Assembly: GCA_002723275.1 (NCBI GenBank)
Contig: PBNZ01000033.1
Span: forward strand, 1-44,611
Length of the DNA: 44,611 nucleotides
Reading direction: 5' to 3'
Origin: Planctomycetaceae bacterium
GTDB taxonomy: Bacteria; Planctomycetota; Planctomycetia; Pirellulales; Pirellulaceae
Of this stretch, positions 42,800 to 44,611 are shown one piece after another. A program made the translations under genes and the position numbers. Positions within the stretch are counted from its first letter, which is position 1. Each line of letters starts with the position of its first letter. Below the pieces are notes generated by a model that saw only the letters and a program-made list of their open reading frames with translations, searched no databases and was not told the origin of the DNA.

Positions 42800-43927
42800 G
42801 TGGCGCTGAAACACGACATTCATGCAGGCATTGATGTTGAACCGATGCAGTTGAAAATGAACGAATCAGCAGAACAAGAAACGGTCGACATCAGTTCGCA
42901 GCGGGAGGTACGCTACGAACACTCTAAAGACTTGGGACAGCTTCTGTCTGAGTTAAATCTGTCTCTACTCATTACAACCTATCAGGCGGGTAAAATCGCG
43001 CTGGTCGGATCTCACGAAGAAAAACTGGCGTTATCGTTCCACAACTTCGACAGGCCGATGGGAGTTGCGATTAACGACGACGGTGACACGATGGCCGTCG
43101 CGGCAAAGAACAAGATCTGGTTCTTACGAGACGCTCCTGAGATCGCAACTCAACTTGAGCCCTCGACAGCGGCTTGCTTCCTAACTCGATCAGCACAGGT
43201 CACCGGCGAAATCCAGGCTCATGAAATGGGATTTGTGGGCGACAAACTATGGGTCGTCAATACGCTCTTTTCCTGCCTGTGTACCTTGGATCCGAATTTC
43301 AGTTTTGTGCCACAATGGCGACCTCGCTTCATCTCAAGCCTCGCCCCCGAAGACCGATGCCATCTAAACGGTCTGGCCATGGAGGCGGGGCAACCGCGTT
43401 TTGTCACCGCGATGGGCGAGACCGATGAGGCAGGTGGTTGGCGAGCAAACAAAGTGCAAACGGGATGTTTGATCGATATCACCACCCACGAAGTGATCGC
43501 TCGAGGATTTGCCATGCCTCACTCACCTCGAGTCCACGATGGGCAGATTTGGTTATTAGATTCCGGCCGAGGGACTCTCGTCCGGCTCGATCCGAACACC
43601 GGCAACTCTGAAATCGCCGCACGTTTCCCGGGATACACGCGCGGACTCGCAATTCACGGCCGCTACGCTTTCATCGGGCTCTCGCGAATCCGTGAAACCT
43701 CGACATTTGGTGGAGTCCCCATTGCTGAGGATCGCGATCGATTGAAATGCGGGGTTGCGGTGATCGACCTGCAAGAGAGTCGATTACTCGGTCAGCTTGA
43801 ATTCAAGACAGGTGTTGAAGAAGTATTTGATGTTTCGGTCATCGCCGGCAAACCACTTGCCACCATGCGAGGACCATTTTCCGAGGAAGACGGCAAGAAC
43901 ACGATCTGGACGGTTCCGGACGCTTAA
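42800..43927 (+). CDS. TIGR03032 family protein (putative beta-propeller)
   Basis: A protein of about 375 residues matching the uncharacterised TIGR03032 family: LLITTYQAGKIALVG, FDRPMGVAI, WVVNTLFSCLCTLD, FVPQWRPRFISSLAPEDRCHLNGLAM, VTAMGETDEAGGWRANK and GVEEVFDV are its typical runs, several with conserved Asp, His and Cys. It probably folds as a beta-propeller; no activity is known and there is no signal peptide. The start is uncertain. I use the GTG at 42800 because GAGG precedes it by eight bases; a TTG at 42776 and ATGs at 42845 and 42857 are open alternatives. The next gene (surface repeat protein) begins 49 bases after its stop. Confidence 0.87.
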   Translation: MALKHDIHAGIDVEPMQLKMNESAEQETVDISSQREVRYEHSKDLGQLLSELNLSLLITTYQAGKIALVGSHEEKLALSFHNFDRPMGVAINDDGDTMAVAAKNKIWFLRDAPEIATQLEPSTAACFLTRSAQVTGEIQAHEMGFVGDKLWVVNTLFSCLCTLDPNFSFVPQWRPRFISSLAPEDRCHLNGLAMEAGQPRFVTAMGETDEAGGWRANKVQTGCLIDITTHEVIARGFAMPHSPRVHDGQIWLLDSGRGTLVRLDPNTGNSEIAARFPGYTRGLAIHGRYAFIGLSRIRETSTFGGVPIAEDRDRLKCGVAVIDLQESRLLGQLEFKTGVEEVFDVSVIAGKPLATMRGPFSEEDGKNTIWTVPDA

Positions 43928-43976
43928 GCATTCGCAGTCATCCAAAGTTTGTGAGCACGCACAACAGGCAAAATCC

Positions 43977-44611
43977 ATGAGTTTTTCAGAGCGTAAACGA
44001 AGACGTCGCTTTCGAAAAAGCGCACGCCGTACGACTAGCCAGATTTCCATTGATGTCCTGGAATCGCGGTGTTTACTCGCTGGTATCCCTGAACTCATTC
44101 AGCTCGACACGGAAGGCGATGCGTATCCGGAAGAATTTGTGCAACTCGGAGACACGGTTTACTTCTCCGCTGAAAAGGAAGGATTTGGCCGCGAGCTATG
44201 GGCGACGGACGGAACCGCAGCAGGCACGCGTCAGGTTCGCGATATCAATCCTGGAGAATCCGGATCGGCACCCAACAACCTGACGGCCCTTAATGGGAAA
44301 GTGATCTTTTCCGCCGATGACGGCACCCATGGACGAGAACTATGGATGAGCGACGGGACTGAGGCGGGGACGGTCCTAGTAAAGGACATCAATCTCGGCA
44401 ATGGATACTCCGGCTACAACGACTCATCGCCCGTCAACCTTGTTCGCGTCGGCGACAAAATCTACTTTTCAGCCGATGATGACATTCACGGCCGAGAGCT
44501 GTGGATGAGTGATGGCACCGAAGCAGGGACCATGCTGCTCAAAGACCTTGCGCCGGGTGTCTTTGAAAACGGCTACTACGGTACATCGGCACCCTATACG
44601 TCGGCACCGTC
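43977..44611 (+). CDS. LEPR-type surface protein with ELWxxDGTxxGT repeats (3' end outside window)
   Basis: The first 211 codons of a larger gene that runs off the right edge. The N-terminus is Arg/Lys-rich and carries VLESRCLLAG (residues 27-36), the LEPR-XLL motif shared with the gene at the left edge. From about residue 47 there are repeats of about 50 residues of the type V-Y-F-S-A-x-x-x-x-x-G-R-E-L-W-x-[ST]-D-G-T-x-A-G-T, with three copies visible (about 60-85, 108-133, 165-190). Such repeats form beta-propeller-like blades in huge secreted planctomycete and myxobacterial proteins, often followed by cadherin or dockerin modules. Likely a surface or extracellular protein with an unknown ligand. 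The ATG at 43977 has no strong ribosome site. Confidence 0.85.
   Translation, partial: MSFSERKRRRRFRKSARRTTSQISIDVLESRCLLAGIPELIQLDTEGDAYPEEFVQLGDTVYFSAEKEGFGRELWATDGTAAGTRQVRDINPGESGSAPNNLTALNGKVIFSADDGTHGRELWMSDGTEAGTVLVKDINLGNGYSGYNDSSPVNLVRVGDKIYFSADDDIHGRELWMSDGTEAGTMLLKDLAPGVFENGYYGTSAPYTSAP

Overview
The window is a chromosomal segment of a planctomycete, most likely of the Pirellulales (Rhodopirellula/Blastopirellula type). The evidence is the gene content: an N-terminal LEPR-XLL type motif on two large surface proteins, dockerin-like calcium modules, a PEP-CTERM tail, a Cys-type sulfatase, a 'PVC' beta-propeller/cytochrome c protein, a Tat-exported Gfo/Idh/MocA oxidoreductase, a DUF1080 protein, DUF3500 and a TIGR03032-type protein. 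Genes are loosely packed, with many short operons on both strands. No rRNA, tRNA, CRISPR array, transposase or prophage gene was seen.

Layout. 1-10.1 kb (minus strand): a secreted-catabolism block read from 10.1 kb downwards: sulfatase, a giant SGNH/propeller/HEAT/cupredoxin/cytochrome c fusion (4-nt overlap with the sulfatase), a mono-haem protein, a Gfo/Idh/MocA protein, then a dockerin-bearing repeat protein that runs off the left edge. 10.4-14.5 kb (plus): intradiol dioxygenase-like protein, epoxide-hydrolase-like protein, a thioredoxin-like gene interrupted by one in-frame TGA, and a Tat-exported DUF3500 protein. 14.5-21.8 kb (minus): corA preceded by a large MscS channel, a SYLF protein, phnW and a membrane protein. 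22-23.6 kb: a STAS protein and a LamG/dockerin/PEP-CTERM protein. 23.9-27.5 kb (minus): a ribose-type ABC transporter operon (binding lipoprotein, ATPase, permease). 27.7-36.2 kb (plus): a very large MscS channel, an SMP-30 lactonase, a DPP-IV-like S9 peptidase and a RecQ-like helicase. 36.5-44.6 kb: a thioredoxin/CAP-like secreted protein, DUF1080, an ExbD-like protein, a dead porin gene, an M32 carboxypeptidase, a TIGR03032 protein and the start of an ELWxxDGT repeat protein that runs off the right edge.

Main points. (1) The ABC binding lipoprotein at 26450-27466 has its two family halves in swapped order, so it reads as a natural circular permutation. (2) The thioredoxin-like gene at 12364-13359 is open on both sides of one TGA codon, and a small hairpin lies where a bacterial SECIS would lie. 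Selenocysteine recoding is possible, and a nonsense mutation or sequencing error is the alternative. (3) The S9 peptidase carries a VHL beta-domain-like segment in which the hydroxyproline-pocket residues line up. (4) The porin gene at 39048-40453 has three stop codons and a frameshift. (5) One polypeptide (4550-8278) carries both a type-1 copper site and a haem c site. Together the genes suggest a heterotrophic, surface-decorated bacterium living on complex polysaccharides and aromatic compounds. That reading is inference; no substrate is fixed by the sequence.
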